From Perkinsus marinus ATCC 50983 (taxonomy: Eukaryota; Perkinsozoa; Perkinsida; Perkinsidae), in NCBI RefSeq assembly GCF_000006405.1, contig NW_003211409.1:132328-196327 (forward strand): DNA of 64,000 bases, given 5' to 3'. Both the position numbers and the translations under genes were made by a program. Positions 33,014-44,165 of the stretch are shown here, piece by piece. The notes beneath the pieces were generated by a model. The model did no database searches. It had not been told where the DNA came from and saw nothing but the letters and a program-made list of their open reading frames with translations. Each line of letters opens with the position of its first letter. Position 1 is the first letter of the stretch.

Positions 33014-35439
33014 TCAAGTACCAGCAGCTTTGGCAGCCACCACCCGAGCCCGCTGAGTGGCCTCTTTCTTCGCGTATTGGATCCGTCGCCGATCGAGCTC
33101 CTGACGCTGCCAGTCGACCATCCGCTGTCGTTCGGCCCTCTCAGCCTCCTCAATGTCAACTGTAGAAGGCAGTGGTTCCCAGAGGAGCTCCTCTGGCATC
33201 TCTCTCATGGCCATTCGGACCACATCTCCTGGGCCGACTTCGCGGTCTCGCTTGTGGGCCTTGATCAGGCCGTCTATAGTGTGACGGTACATTCTGTTGC
33301 CTGACTTGTTCGCAAATGTACCGAGAGTCTGAAAACCGGTATGATCAACCACATGTGTTGGTGACAATATGAAAATTCTGAGGAAATCTGATATTTTCAC
33401 CCGAATTTGTGTGTTAATTCCTATAGTCAATGAGGAAACTCCCAAACATAATCGAGGAAAGCAATCATATATTATCGCTTCAACTCCTCGAAGTCTCACC
33501 GGTTTCAGAGAAGTCGCGAACGTCCCTGGCGTGAGGGGAGAGTCACTCTCGAGAGGATATCGATCGTGTAGATAGTCTGCATAGGCCTCGAGTAATGCTC
33601 CTCGAGACTCGGCAGAGACCGGGTTTTCATCACAACCATAGAGGTAGACATCAGCATCATGAAGCATGCAAGGGTTATTATATGCTGCCCGTCCTATCAT
33701 AACGCCTGATCGAATGAAAACCTGTTCAGTTCAAACACTAGCAGTTTGGGTGAAATATGCACATGGTCAACTACATGTGTCGGCAACGATACGAAAAATT
33801 CTGAGGAAACTAAAAGGAATTCTTCCGGGCCTGAACACTTCTACCCGAATTTGTATATGAACTTCTATAATCAGTGAGAAAACTCCTAAGCTCAGCTGAG
33901 GGGAGCGAACATATATTCCAACACTGAGCACCTTCGAGATTGGCCGGTGCTATTTCGCTGGTCAGGACGTCTTTCGCCTGCCACAGCGTCTCGATGCCAC
34001 CATTGAGGGTCCATCTTACTCTTGATCCGAAGGCCCCTAAAACCCTGCAGGCACGGGGATAGTCCAGTGGTGGGACAGTACCTACACGAACAACTGCACC
34101 GGCGGGCAGGCTGGTTGGGCGGAAGCTTACGGTTCTCAGCGGGAGAAAGGCCTTGGAGCCAAGCCTTTCGGCAGTGCATTATAACACGATAAGGCTGCTG
34201 AGCGGCAGAGCTGGCGAGAGGTGGTAAAATGGTGCCGAGAAAAGACCGAGTGAATTCTTCTGTGTCGAGATCGTCGACACCAAGACGTGTTTTGATAGAA
34301 ACATGAGGAACCTGAAACGGTATAGGGTCCTCAAAGCCGTGGTGACACTCCGAAAATGACCGGTGACACCCCCAAAAGCAAGAGAAAAGATTGTGAGTCC
34401 TCATATGGTGGTATACAACAACAGGCTTAGACGATACCACGAGATAAGGAGTCTGTTAACTATTAGACTATCGCTATGAGGGGTATACACAAGGCATGAC
34501 TATGACTCATAGCCGTTCTTATGGCATTTCCAGGTCGAATTTATTTTTCACCCATTTTGCTAATCTTTCGACTTTTCTTTAACATTTGTTCTAATAAAAT
34601 AGCAAAAAAATTAATGTTATATCCGGTTCATTAAGGGGTTAAATTCAACCAAGGACGTGGTCATAGGGCTGATCAGCTGGATGCGAAGTCAGATGGGCTC
34701 CTCTTATTCTCTACTACCATTCCCGGCTCACTTCATCATCCAGCGTACGCAGACAGTCCCGGACCAACTCGGGCGTCTTCATTAACGCGACTCCCATGAG
34801 GCCATGACCGGCTACTCGAGAGCTCGGACAGCCGACGTTGAGGTTGACTTCATCATAGCCCCGACGATGAGCAATCCGGGCAGCTGCTGCCAACTTGCTG
34901 GGGTCATGGCCCCCAAGTTGGCACACTATAGGATGCTCCGCCTCAGTGAAGCCTATGATCTTCTCAAGCTGTCGGGGGATATCCTCGTTATGGACCAAGG
35001 CCTGGTCTACCAGCATCTCTGTCCACACCTCGCATTTGCTGCTTAGGAGCCGCATGAACTGACAGCAACGACGGCAATCCCCAATGCGGAATCAACACTG
35101 CCGTTAGTACCATACGGAAATCCCGATCGGACACATCCACCATTGGGGCGATGGACAGCCGCACTGGCCCTCCCTTTCGGTCGCTGAAGGTTGCACAATC
35201 TAGGGTTATCACACTGACGAGAATGGAGCTCACGTTTGAGGGGCCAGCGAGAATCCAAGGTCGGTCGAGCTGCCGACACTAGAGCTGGACTGACTTGTTG
35301 TTGAACTCGACAGTTGTGTAACCATGAGGGCCTCGAGCTGATCACATATTGCCTTCTCCACACCAGCCCCCCACTGGGAACACAATACTCCTGTTTGGCT
35401 CATAATACGAATACTACACAAAAGTGAGAACATCGTCAT
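33014..35439 (-). CDS. tRNA-dihydrouridine synthase, DusA-like
   Basis: An FMN enzyme that reduces specific uridines in the tRNA D-loop. The wording is DusA-like: VRLSIAPMVDVSDRDFRM, WTEMLVDQAL, VCQLGGHDPSKLAAAA, LNVGCPSSRVAGHGLMGVAL (catalytic Cys), VSIKTRLGVDD, HCRKAWLQGLSPAENR, VPPLDYPRAC, WTLNGGIETL and GVMIGRAAYNNP. A charged, helix-rich C-terminus follows. Exon ends that I could fix are 35234-35439, 35111-35183, a block ending near 34732, a block starting near 34315 with a 49-nt intron after ENR, a block down to 33932, then 33500-33705 and 33014-33328. The introns at 33329-33499 and 33706-33931 consist largely of copies of the dispersed intron element. A third long intron of about 415 nt precedes VPHVSIKT. 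The start may be 35439 or the ATG at 35403. Confidence 0.9.
33351..33499 (+). repeat. Intron-borne dispersed element, copy A
   Basis: Begins acatgtgttggtgacaatat, contains cccgaatttgtgtgttaatt and ends near the host splice donor. It makes up most of the 171-nt intron 33329-33499 of the dihydrouridine synthase gene and lies antisense to it. The host donor (gtgagact on the minus strand) lies at the element's 3' end. Confidence 0.75.
33763..33931 (+). repeat. Intron-borne dispersed element, copy B
   Basis: Shares acatgtgtcggcaacgat, cccgaatttgtatatgaact, cctaagctcagctgagg and atattccaacactg with the other copies. It fills most of the 226-nt intron 33706-33931 of the dihydrouridine synthase gene, antisense to the gene. 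The protein reads without loss across the intron (NLE then GVMIGRAAY). Confidence 0.8.
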
Positions 35440-35443
35440 CTTG

Positions 35444-37613
35444 TTAATCAGTCGACTCCTCAGCGGCAGACGCTGTAGGAGTAGCCTTACTCATACCAGC
35501 CAGACGACGATCCACCGGGGCCGGCTCCTCTGGTGGTGCTGCCGCTTCCTTGGTCTCAACTTTCTCACTATCACCATGGAGCATCGCATCGGTAAGTCCA
35601 TACTGCCTCTTGAGGTTATCAACATAGTCTTTCATCTCCTTCCGCTTCTCCTTAGGAGCATCCGCTATAGCCTTATCACACTGACTGATATAGTCCTTCC
35701 ATTGCTTCAATGTGGCGGGGTCCATTGCTGGCTGCTGCGTGGCAGCAGACGTAGAGACATTCCCGCCACCGCTGCCACCGGCACCACCAGCAGCAGAGGC
35801 CGATGGGATCCGTCCAGCGGCCATCTCAGCCATAACCTGTTGATAAGCCGCCTGAGCAATAGCCTGCTCGGTGGGCCATCGGAGGTACTGGGCGTTGGCC
35901 CAAGCTTGTTGCTGCACATTGGAAAACTGCTGTGCTTGGGCGTTGAAGTAAGCCCTAGGAATGAAAGCATTGAAGACCTCTCTAGGAGTACCACCACGCC
36001 TACCCAGAGCTGTTGTCCAGTGCCGTCATCCTCACGACCGCCTGGTTGATGTCATAAGTTCCAGCCATGACCGACATAACGTATTGGGCCGCTTTCTCGA
36101 CGGCCTTTTCGGGCCCGGAGATAGTCATATGACGGTCCTCTTTCGAGCCACGAGAGGTACGGTTATCTATAAAGGAAAGTGTGAGGATCCTAGAGGGCTT
36201 CGCGTTGTTGCTCATTCTTCATAAGTGTTGTAGGGGCTTGATTCACTTACTGTGCATGGCACTAAGCGATGACTACAAGAGTCTATCCCAGGACCACAAT
36301 GAGAATTCGAGGACAAGGATAAGCAGATCGCATACACAAAGGCAACTGCATGATATTTAAAGAGAGGTTTTAAGCAGTAGTAGTAGGAGTAGCAGCTAAA
36401 ACTACACTCAATTTCGAACAACACCAACTTAGTCGTTTGCTCCTGCAGCCCTGATCAGAAATGCTGTTCAACGTGAAGAAGCAGTAGAAACCGATGACGA
36501 CCAAAGCCGATGTGCTTGGGGTAACTTACCAACTTCCAATTTAGCTCCAGTATCGGCCTCAATAGTCTTGATGACAGATCCCTTGGGGCCAATAACGTTG
36601 CCCACATGGATATGCGGGATGAGAATCTCCTACCGAGAAGAGTCCCATAGGGCACTGACACGGTTGCCTACCTTCCGAATTTCTTTCCCACCGGCCTCCA
36701 TGAGCTGTTCATCAGTATAGTCATCCCAGTTGCCGACCATAGCTTGGACGTAGATCACAGCGCCGTCAACGCAGGTCTGTGTGGCTAAGCAGACAGAGCG
36801 AATACTCGAGAGGGCGTCGTAGGTATCTTACGTCCGGAAATCTTGACTTTAGCAAAGCCCCCAGGCTGGCCAGGTTGGCACTGTATCTTGCATAGTGTTG
36901 TGGTCTGCAGTTGGTTGATGGTGGCCCCACGGGGTCCAATGACCTGTAACACTCTCACAGACTGGACTGCTAGGCCTCCCTGCTCACCCTTCCTATCACC
37001 GATTGTGGGCACTTTACCTCGCGGACGAATTCCTCTGGGATCGACGATGCTATCACAGCGCCGTACGCCCTGGACGCGCTTTTATCACCTATACAAAGAG
37101 CAGTGCTCTCCCAGAAGGACTGGAATTCACGAGCCCGTCGTTGCGTTATGATAACATTATCACCTTCAGGAGTGATATCGAGTCTAGCCGGAGGAGCCAT
37201 AGGTACTGGTGACGGACCACGAGGGACCTGCTGGGCCGACATAGGCCCCTGCTGAGCCAAGGGGGACTGCTGAGCCAAGGGGGGCTGCTGAGCCGACATA
37301 GGCCCCTGCTGAGCCAAGGGCGGTTGCGGAGTCGATTGCGGCATAATTCCCTGTCGCTGTGCATCTACCAAACGACGAGCAGTCAGTCACCGTGAGTAGC
37401 CTAGCAGGAGAATCCCTCACTCGCAGTGACTCTCGCCGCAGCGGCTGCAGCCGCCGCAGCTGCCTGGGCAACAAGATCCGCAGTAGCCGGTTTTTTCTCA
37501 GGCGGGGTCATCGTCTGATTAGACACCTCCCCGCTGCTATCAGGACTACTCTGGTCCCATCCACGCTTCACACCTGTTTGTGGTGCCCCAGAGGATGCTG
37601 CGCTGTTATCCAT
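35444..37613 (-). CDS. KH-domain RNA-binding protein, copy 1
   Basis: A multi-exon KH protein. The start is MDNSAASSGAPQTG (ATG at 37611-37613), followed by PPEKKPATADLVAQ and a run of alanines. A Pro/Gln-rich linker contains imperfect repeats of PLAQQGPMSAQQ (about 37215-37335). Three KH domains can be seen: a first with VIASSIPEEFVREVKCPQSV (about 37030), a second with the GxxG loop VIGPRGATINQL (about 36910), and a third with HVGNVIGPKGSVIKTIEADT (about 36570) continuing as RHMTISGPEKAVEKAAQYVM. The C-terminus has a Gln/Ala-rich part, a LKQWKDYISQCDKAI helix and an acidic tail. KH domains bind short single-stranded RNA; the target is unknown. The end of the third KH domain (AGTYDINQAVVRM) is echoed in the next gene, so the two are probably paralogues. 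Confidence 0.75.
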
Positions 37614-38360
37614 ACGGAAGGCTATTAGATCGCTCACTGAATGACGCATGAGTCGATGGAAAAGATCTCAATACCTCAAAACCCGTTAAACTCAACTCCA
37701 AAGCTTTTCACGAAAGTTGAATCACAACGGCGATTGTTAGTTACTCGGGATAAGCTTCGGTAGACTATGATGGACAGCACTCAGAGGCAACAGCAGCAGC
37801 AGGAGCTAGTGCATGCGTGCTGCCGATCGTGGTAGACCTCCTACTACGCCTCCTCAGAGTCGCCGAAAAACGCGAAGACGACTAAAGGACAGAAGGCCTG
37901 TATAACCTGCAAGTCTACAGCTCGGCACGGCATCTTTGGTATAGCAGATGCACGATGATATAGATAAATAAGAATAGAAAAGGAAGAGATGGTGGTATTA
38001 GTGGTTTTAATAGTAGTAGCTAGTGGTTGGTAATCAGGAGAAAAATGTAGTACTATGGACCCGACAAACCTCAGGAGCACCTTCGGCTTCCTACTGCCGA
38101 GTAACGATAGGATTAGAAAAGCAGAAACCTCATACGTGCTCGGCCTGCACCGCAGTACAACACCCGAGTAGTTGTCATCATACCACTCCTCGAGAAAATA
38201 CTAAGCTTTCTAGTGGTAATCAGGTTGAACTGAAAGCCACGATATACAGGATAATACAGAATAAAAATTAACTTCATACAACAGGAAGGGACGGGCCCCG
38301 ACGGGCAACTTCGGGAAGATGCAGCGCTGACAGATCTTATGGGCAGCAGCAGCAGCAAAG
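37614..38360. other. Spacer between the two KH genes
   Basis: About 750 nt without a recognisable gene. It contains short cag/cac-rich and tag-rich runs (near 37790 and 37990) and should hold the 5' end of the left KH gene and the 3' end of the right one. Confidence 0.5.
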
Positions 38361-40244
38361 TCAACTCCTACAGAACTCTTCTTGACGACGACTAACGGCC
38401 TCATCGATGTCGTAACGACCCTAAAACACCAACAGGATTTACCATAAACCACCGGAAAGAGGACTAGACTCACCTCGAGGACAGCGTTAACGAGCTGAGT
38501 TGCCTTGTCAAGACTCTCTGGGGTGCCTCTCATGACCAGTGGCCTTGGAGCTCCACGCATGGTCCCTTTCTCCATGGTAAGAAAGACACCAGTGTCGTGT
38601 TTGATGGCCCACAGTACCGCACCCTGGGGGCCAACTACATTGCCGATGTACTCAAAGGGGATCTCCAGAACACGCGTTTGGCGTTCGCTAGTACTACTAC
38701 CACCCCCTGGCAAGTGAGAGCTGCCTCGGGAGGAACTCCCCATCGTTGAATATGACTTGGCTGAGTCGCTCGCAGCAGCAAAAGGCGATAGGACAGAGCC
38801 ATTCTTCCTGATCAGAAGAAACCATGAAACTAGTTTACCATAAGGAGCGTGATAACTCACTGCTCAGCTGCTCGCTCCGCAAATCGTCGGGACTCAACAT
38901 CGCTCTCGATCATGGCGACCGCAACATCATATGCAGCAGCAACCTCTGGGCTCCTACCCGAGATTCTCAGAGTTCTGGTACCGGCCTCCTCACTAGACGG
39001 AGAAGAGCTCGGAGGAGTGAAAATTGAAGGGGCTGAAAGAAGGAATAATGTAATGCTGCGAAACCCCATCTAGGGCTTACCGAGGGTTGACAGGCTTGTA
39101 CCATCGAGATCAAAGAGATTAAAACTAGGAGCTGACACAGAAAAAATTTTTCGAGAAACTATAGCCGCAACCACTACATTCTAAGGTAACCGTAGCTCCT
39201 GAAGCGCCTTCAACTTTGGTAAAACAATTACTACCATCAGGGCCAGTCATAGAACATATGATTTCTTCGGGGAGGTGAATCATCTGATAAGAAGGGTGCA
39301 AGGACTCAGCGATGCCTTAGACCGTACTCTCTCTTCCCAAACGTTGCCGCCTGCATGTCTTGTGAAGCCTGGGCCGGCAGACTGGGACTTAGCGCGGCGA
39401 TCCAGCTCCTGCTGGAACATCGCGCAGTAGGTGTTGTACTCCCCTTGAAGCACGTCGTGAATCATCCACGCTGCTGCCGCGATCTGGTCAGAGCCTCCTA
39501 TCAGAGTTAGCGCATGGTCGCCATGATGATGGGCTCGGGAATCCTCATCGGGGAGGGGAGCGAGGACCAACTTGGCACCAGAGTCTCTTTGGATCGCCCG
39601 AATGACAGCACCGCGAGGACCGAGGATGTCGCTGACTCGAGCAGCGGGGATAGTGATGACCTGAGAGAATAGTCACTTCACCCAATCACACTTGAATGCG
39701 ACTCACGCTTTTATCGTAGCCTCTCGGCATCTTTCCCGCATGAGAAGCCAAAACACCAGATATGATTTCTTGGACTCTATTCCTGCACTCTTGCAGCGAA
39801 AGATCGGTATCTATGACAAGATAGGAGACGGATCAAGTTAGGAGCAAAGAGGTACTACTTGCCGCTAATCTCAGGGTCATTCCGAGACCGTTACCATCAG
39901 GATCGACAACGTCACCACCGAGTTGGATAACACAACGAGATTCGACTTGAATCTCCACCAGTTTGGCCATCAGTTTCCGTAGAGCCTCTTTAGGGCAGAC
40001 CAAAGAGCACTGATAACGGCCTACTAGAGGCTTGCCTGCCTGGGAACCGTAACCAGAGGCCAGAGCGCTCAAAGGAGCGACTGAGAAATATAAGCGGTGG
40101 AGAAGTGATGCCGATGAGATGCTTACAGAACTCCGCTCTGGCTCGTTTCTTCCGAATAGCATCGCCATCCAGCTTGTAATCGTGGGATGGAGTAGGAGGG
40201 GAAAAGACAGTATCATGAAGCATTAAAGGCGAAGCAACAGACAT
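38361..40244 (-). CDS. KH-domain RNA-binding protein, copy 2
   Basis: A second multi-exon KH protein directly upstream of copy 1 on the same strand. It starts MSVASPLMLHDTVFSPP (ATG at 40242-40244) and continues DYKLDGDAIRKKRARAEFC. KH-like units in order are: a divergent one (CPKEALRKLMAKLVEIQVES, near 39960); ITIPAARVSDILGPRGAVI with SGAKLVLAPLPDEDS (39660-39520); a weak one with MTGPDGSNCFTK (near 39220) ending TRTLRISGRSPEVAAAYDVA; and VLEIPFEYIGNVVGPQGAVL (near 38680) ending LEGRYDIDEAVSRRQEEFC at the stop (38361-38363). GxxG loops are present in the second and last units. It is likely cytoplasmic or nuclear RNA binding; no target can be named. Confidence 0.7.
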
Positions 40245-43200
40245 ATAAAAGTAACAACTAGAAGTAAAGATCAAGCTCCGTACAGCGTATTGGAGGCGCA
40301 TTATTTCCTAGACTCCCTCCTCTAGCGTTATAGATACTCCATGACTCAGCTGATTCTCTCCATCTTGCCGATTCCCTCTCAACCAAAGCACCACCACTCT
40401 TGACAAATACACACGTCGGGCAATCCTCGTCCATAGTGAGCTACTGACTATCGTCGAGACGGAGGTCGTCCTCGTCACGTGGAGGAGGAGGATTAAATGT
40501 CACGCTCCATGCAGCACAGCGAGCCATGCTCTAGTGGAGGAGAAGAAGGCTCCATCTTCTGCCCTCATCACAGTACTGACACATCCTTATTTCACCATGA
40601 GTCAACGATGCTCTCACCCACCTCAGAGAGTCAGTTCGATGCTCTCTCGGCCAGAGCCTCTGGCTGATGACCCTCGCTAGACTACTCAAGCCTCCCAGAA
40701 GCTAACTTAACAGGACGATGCGGGGGGTCTTTAAAGGTCCCACCAACTAAATGGTAACTGAACGTAAATCAATCAATGTCCCTCCCCAACTACTAAAACA
40801 CTCGCTGATGGGCCTAGCCCAATAAATTGACCTTTATTGGGATCAATTATTCCCCGGGGCAGCTATGCCATAGCAAGACATGTCTCAGTACCATCTCTGA
40901 GAGTGGCAACTATTTCGCTCCAAGATATGATCGATTTCTCTGGACAGGACAGATCAGCCTCCTATGCTTTAGAAAAGACAGTTTATCAGGCGGTGCAACT
41001 ATGCCATTTGGCACAGTGCCTCGGCACAATCCGTGTCTCCAGGCATGGGGCAACTATGCCATCTAAAATATGTCTTCCTTAAGGTATGGGGCACCTATGC
41101 CGCCCTAAAGAAGTCTTCATCTGGTCCAGAGACCCAGGGTATGGGGCAACTATGCCACAGCCTCAATTACGGCGAGATGCGGAATGTGATCTAACTGTTG
41201 GGGAAGCAAATTCTACTCGAGGGCGGAATAAGGACGCCACAGTCGTCCCGATCCAAGCAACTGAACGCGAAATATTGCAGGCCATGTGTACAGGTGGAAA
41301 CTCGAGCGCTCACGGTTTTTTGCACGCGCGCAGGTGAAATCCTACCCGATCGATTGGAAATTCCAGCGCTTCGAACGAGTTAAGTCTTTGAGGCATTACG
41401 TAATCAAACGAACGTCAATCGTCGGTGAAATGAGGATTATTAAGAAATGAACAGGCCATCATATTTCGAGCCGTGTGACTGAGCTCAGAATTATGCAACA
41501 CTCAAGTACTGTAGTCGATAAGATACTACAGAATACATTGTGGAATATTCTCCCATCTGCGAAATGAGTTGTAGAGTAATTGTGCGTATTAGTACGATTC
41601 TCTTGCCTGATTTAGAATTCAACTCATAAAAATCAGATCACATTTCAGAGGTGAAGTCTCAGAGAATCGGAAAGAGGTTGCTGAACGACTGCGAATTCAA
41701 CGGCTGCGAGCATCTACTTGTGGAAAATATCTTAGCCTAGCTCGGATGACATACCATCTTGCCTTAATACGAAAGCCTCATGATCAGATTCGATATGAAT
41801 GCTGATTCTGGAAATACAATCAATCTACATACCGTCGGCATGCTACCGATTCGGAAGCCAATACTGCTGGAGCTGGATGATGGATAATTAGTGAATACCG
41901 TATGATGACAATTGTGGGAATAGTTGTTGCGATATCAAATGGCAGAGGAGCTCATTTGGATAGCAGTACGGGCGCGAAGTGGATCGGAATAGCCCCCGGA
42001 CGGCTCGGGGTAGAAGGATATTCTACAGGTCCGGTCCATGACCATTCGTCAGAGAGTGCAATACCGTGTTCGGTACACTGCGGGACAACACCTTGGTCAT
42101 CGTTGGTGGCTCCTCCACTGCGGCATATGCTATGGAGAGATCACTGCTGCCTATAGTAACAGAGCAGAAATATAGTCGGATACTACGGGCCACTCAGTAG
42201 GTTCCGAGCCTTGAGCGGAGATTGGAAATATACAGGTAGTGATGGGTACTAATTATAATTGTCAATCCTCTGTTCGGAACAGAACTGACATCTTCGAGGA
42301 ATGCATATTCCCTGCCGTGGAGTGAAGAAAACACGGTAAAGGAGGTATGCGCTGAATGGGTCAGAGAAGATGCGGCGATGTGGAACAGTACCGACAGAGG
42401 GTCTAGCGTCAGTAACGGGCATGCACGAGACTTTTGAGATCGATGACATGTGAAGGCTCTAGGCTAACGTACCGTCCTCGATGAAATCCTCATGCGGAGA
42501 CTGTCGTACCAGCTTCGAATCGGCTCGACACTGTCCCCACTACTACCGAAATTGAAGTTGTCAACCACCACAGCGGCCTGGTCACAGGGCGACCAGCGGA
42601 GGCCGCCTTCGATAGTAAGCTTATGAATGCGTCGAAGGGTGGGAGTTGGTCAGGGAGGGTTAGCATGTACCAGGTGTTCAAAAGGTCATGACCCAGCGAG
42701 CCATGAAGGCTGAGTTGACGGAGGAGCATCCCTCTAGTCACAAGCCTTGTGACACTGTGTTCGGACTGGATTATGAGCTTATGGTCGTACGGGAATTTGC
42801 TACCGGAAAAGGGATGTCATACGAGAGCTAATGACCTATGAGGAGTTCCCGCGGTACGACGATGGAGTTCGGAAGTTGCTCTCTACTGTTGGAGGGGTAT
42901 ATAGAGCGAAGGCTGTCATTAATTCCATTTCCATGATCGACGTGCCTCAGCGGACTGTTGCTTCTGCTGCTGTAGGGTACAGCATAAGAGAGCCAGGTCG
43001 AGACGGGTGTAGCCTGTACCGGAGGCTACTATGGCGAAGAGGCAAGTAGGGTTGACGAGGGGTACTAAGCAGGTATGGTTGAGCGATGGACCACGTGTTG
43101 TATGATCTCATTAGACTGATCGAACGGTGTCGCTAAAGACCGAGCTGAGCTGGGCCTTTGTATCTAGACCAGATTCTCGCAGGAACATCGCTAGCGGGAT

Positions 43201-43270
43201 ATGGAATCGCACCTTCGGACCTCATAGGCTTCGTCTTGAACCCGTGCCACAGTAATCTCTTGTTCTTGCA
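40245..43270. other. Long spacer with a degenerate GGCAACTATGCC repeat array
   Basis: About 3 kb without an assignable gene. The first part holds five copies of a 12-bp near-palindrome (see 40850-41157). From about 41160 to 43270 there are only short frames. One near 42830-43050 (LLSTVGGVYRAKAVINSISM) has a coding-like look but no neighbours to join. Confidence 0.4.
40850..41157. repeat. Five degenerate copies of GGGGCAACTATGCCa
   Basis: gggcaActatgcc or a one- or two-base variant occurs near 40857, 40993, 41044, 41093 and 41142. The last four are spaced 49-51 bp, so this is a worn tandem array with a period of about 50 bp. Each unit core can pair GGCA with TGCC around a 4-nt loop. Confidence 0.65.
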
Positions 43271-43855
43271 ATGACCACTACTATTCGCCATCGTATCGCG
43301 ACTCTGATGGTCACCATCGGCTTACTGACTATGAGGTATGTGCAGGGTAGAGTGTTCTCCTCTAGTCGCATCCTTCTTCCTATTAGTCTCGTCACGACAG
43401 GCTGCTACTCCTATGGTGGGCTCCAGATTCGTCGACCTGAGGGGTCCCAAAAGATTCTCGAAGCTGAGGCCGCCCCTAGGGTCATCACTACTACCACTGT
43501 GGACTATGTATAGCCGTCGCTCAGGTTAATGAGGACTCCTGCTATGCTGAAGTATTCGGAATGTATGTAGTCTTCAATAGGGTTGATAAAGGTGTTTACG
43601 AGGGCTTCACCATCAAATGCCGCGATCGCGCTGTGCCTCTCATGGATGTCGAAGGGTATTCGCTCATGAGGAAATACCTATTACGTAATGAGGGTTATCC
43701 CGTCTTGCACTGAGTTGTCTGTATCGACAGGTGTAGAGAACGTATATGGTTGTAATGACGTTTACAATAAGTTCTATCGTGGAGACCAGCTGGCGTCGAT
43801 TCCCACCTCGGAGGCCTATCGTCAGCTAGAAGTAGTAAAAGGTGTGGTATGGTAG
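43271..43855 (+). CDS. Small possibly secreted protein of unknown family
   Basis: Starts MTTTIRHRIATLMVTIGLLT, which has the basic then hydrophobic form of a signal peptide or membrane anchor. Later pieces read GLQIRRPEGSQKILEAEAAP, then after a probable 44-nt intron VNEDSCYAEVFGMYVVFNRV and GYSLMRKYLLRNEG. After a 37-nt intron it ends GVENVYGCNDVYNKFY and LEVVKGVVW with a stop at 43853-43855. These joins keep frame, but their donors (gtcatc and gttatc) are weak, and the join after the first exon is not solved. Spaced Cys residues suit a secreted protein. I recognise no family. Confidence 0.4.
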
Positions 43856-44165
43856 TTTTGCATGGAGGATAATATTTCAGACCTTGTTCAAGAATTTGAA
43901 GGAGAAATGTAGGACTGATGACTCAGCATGATGACGATGATGACATTCGACCTTCTCTGCTGTCTATGTTGGTATTGTTGTGAGCTTCATTGAGTGCGCA
44001 ATGTGGTTGTCATGATATGTTGTGAAAGCAAGTAGTGCCTCGCTTGTAGAGTTGGAGTAGGGTAATAGTCTGTCGAGATCTTCAAATGGGCTGTCATCGA
44101 CACTCTGGAAGTAATCGAGACGGTCCTTAGAAATAGAGCAGCGATCGAGTTGACTTATTATCATA

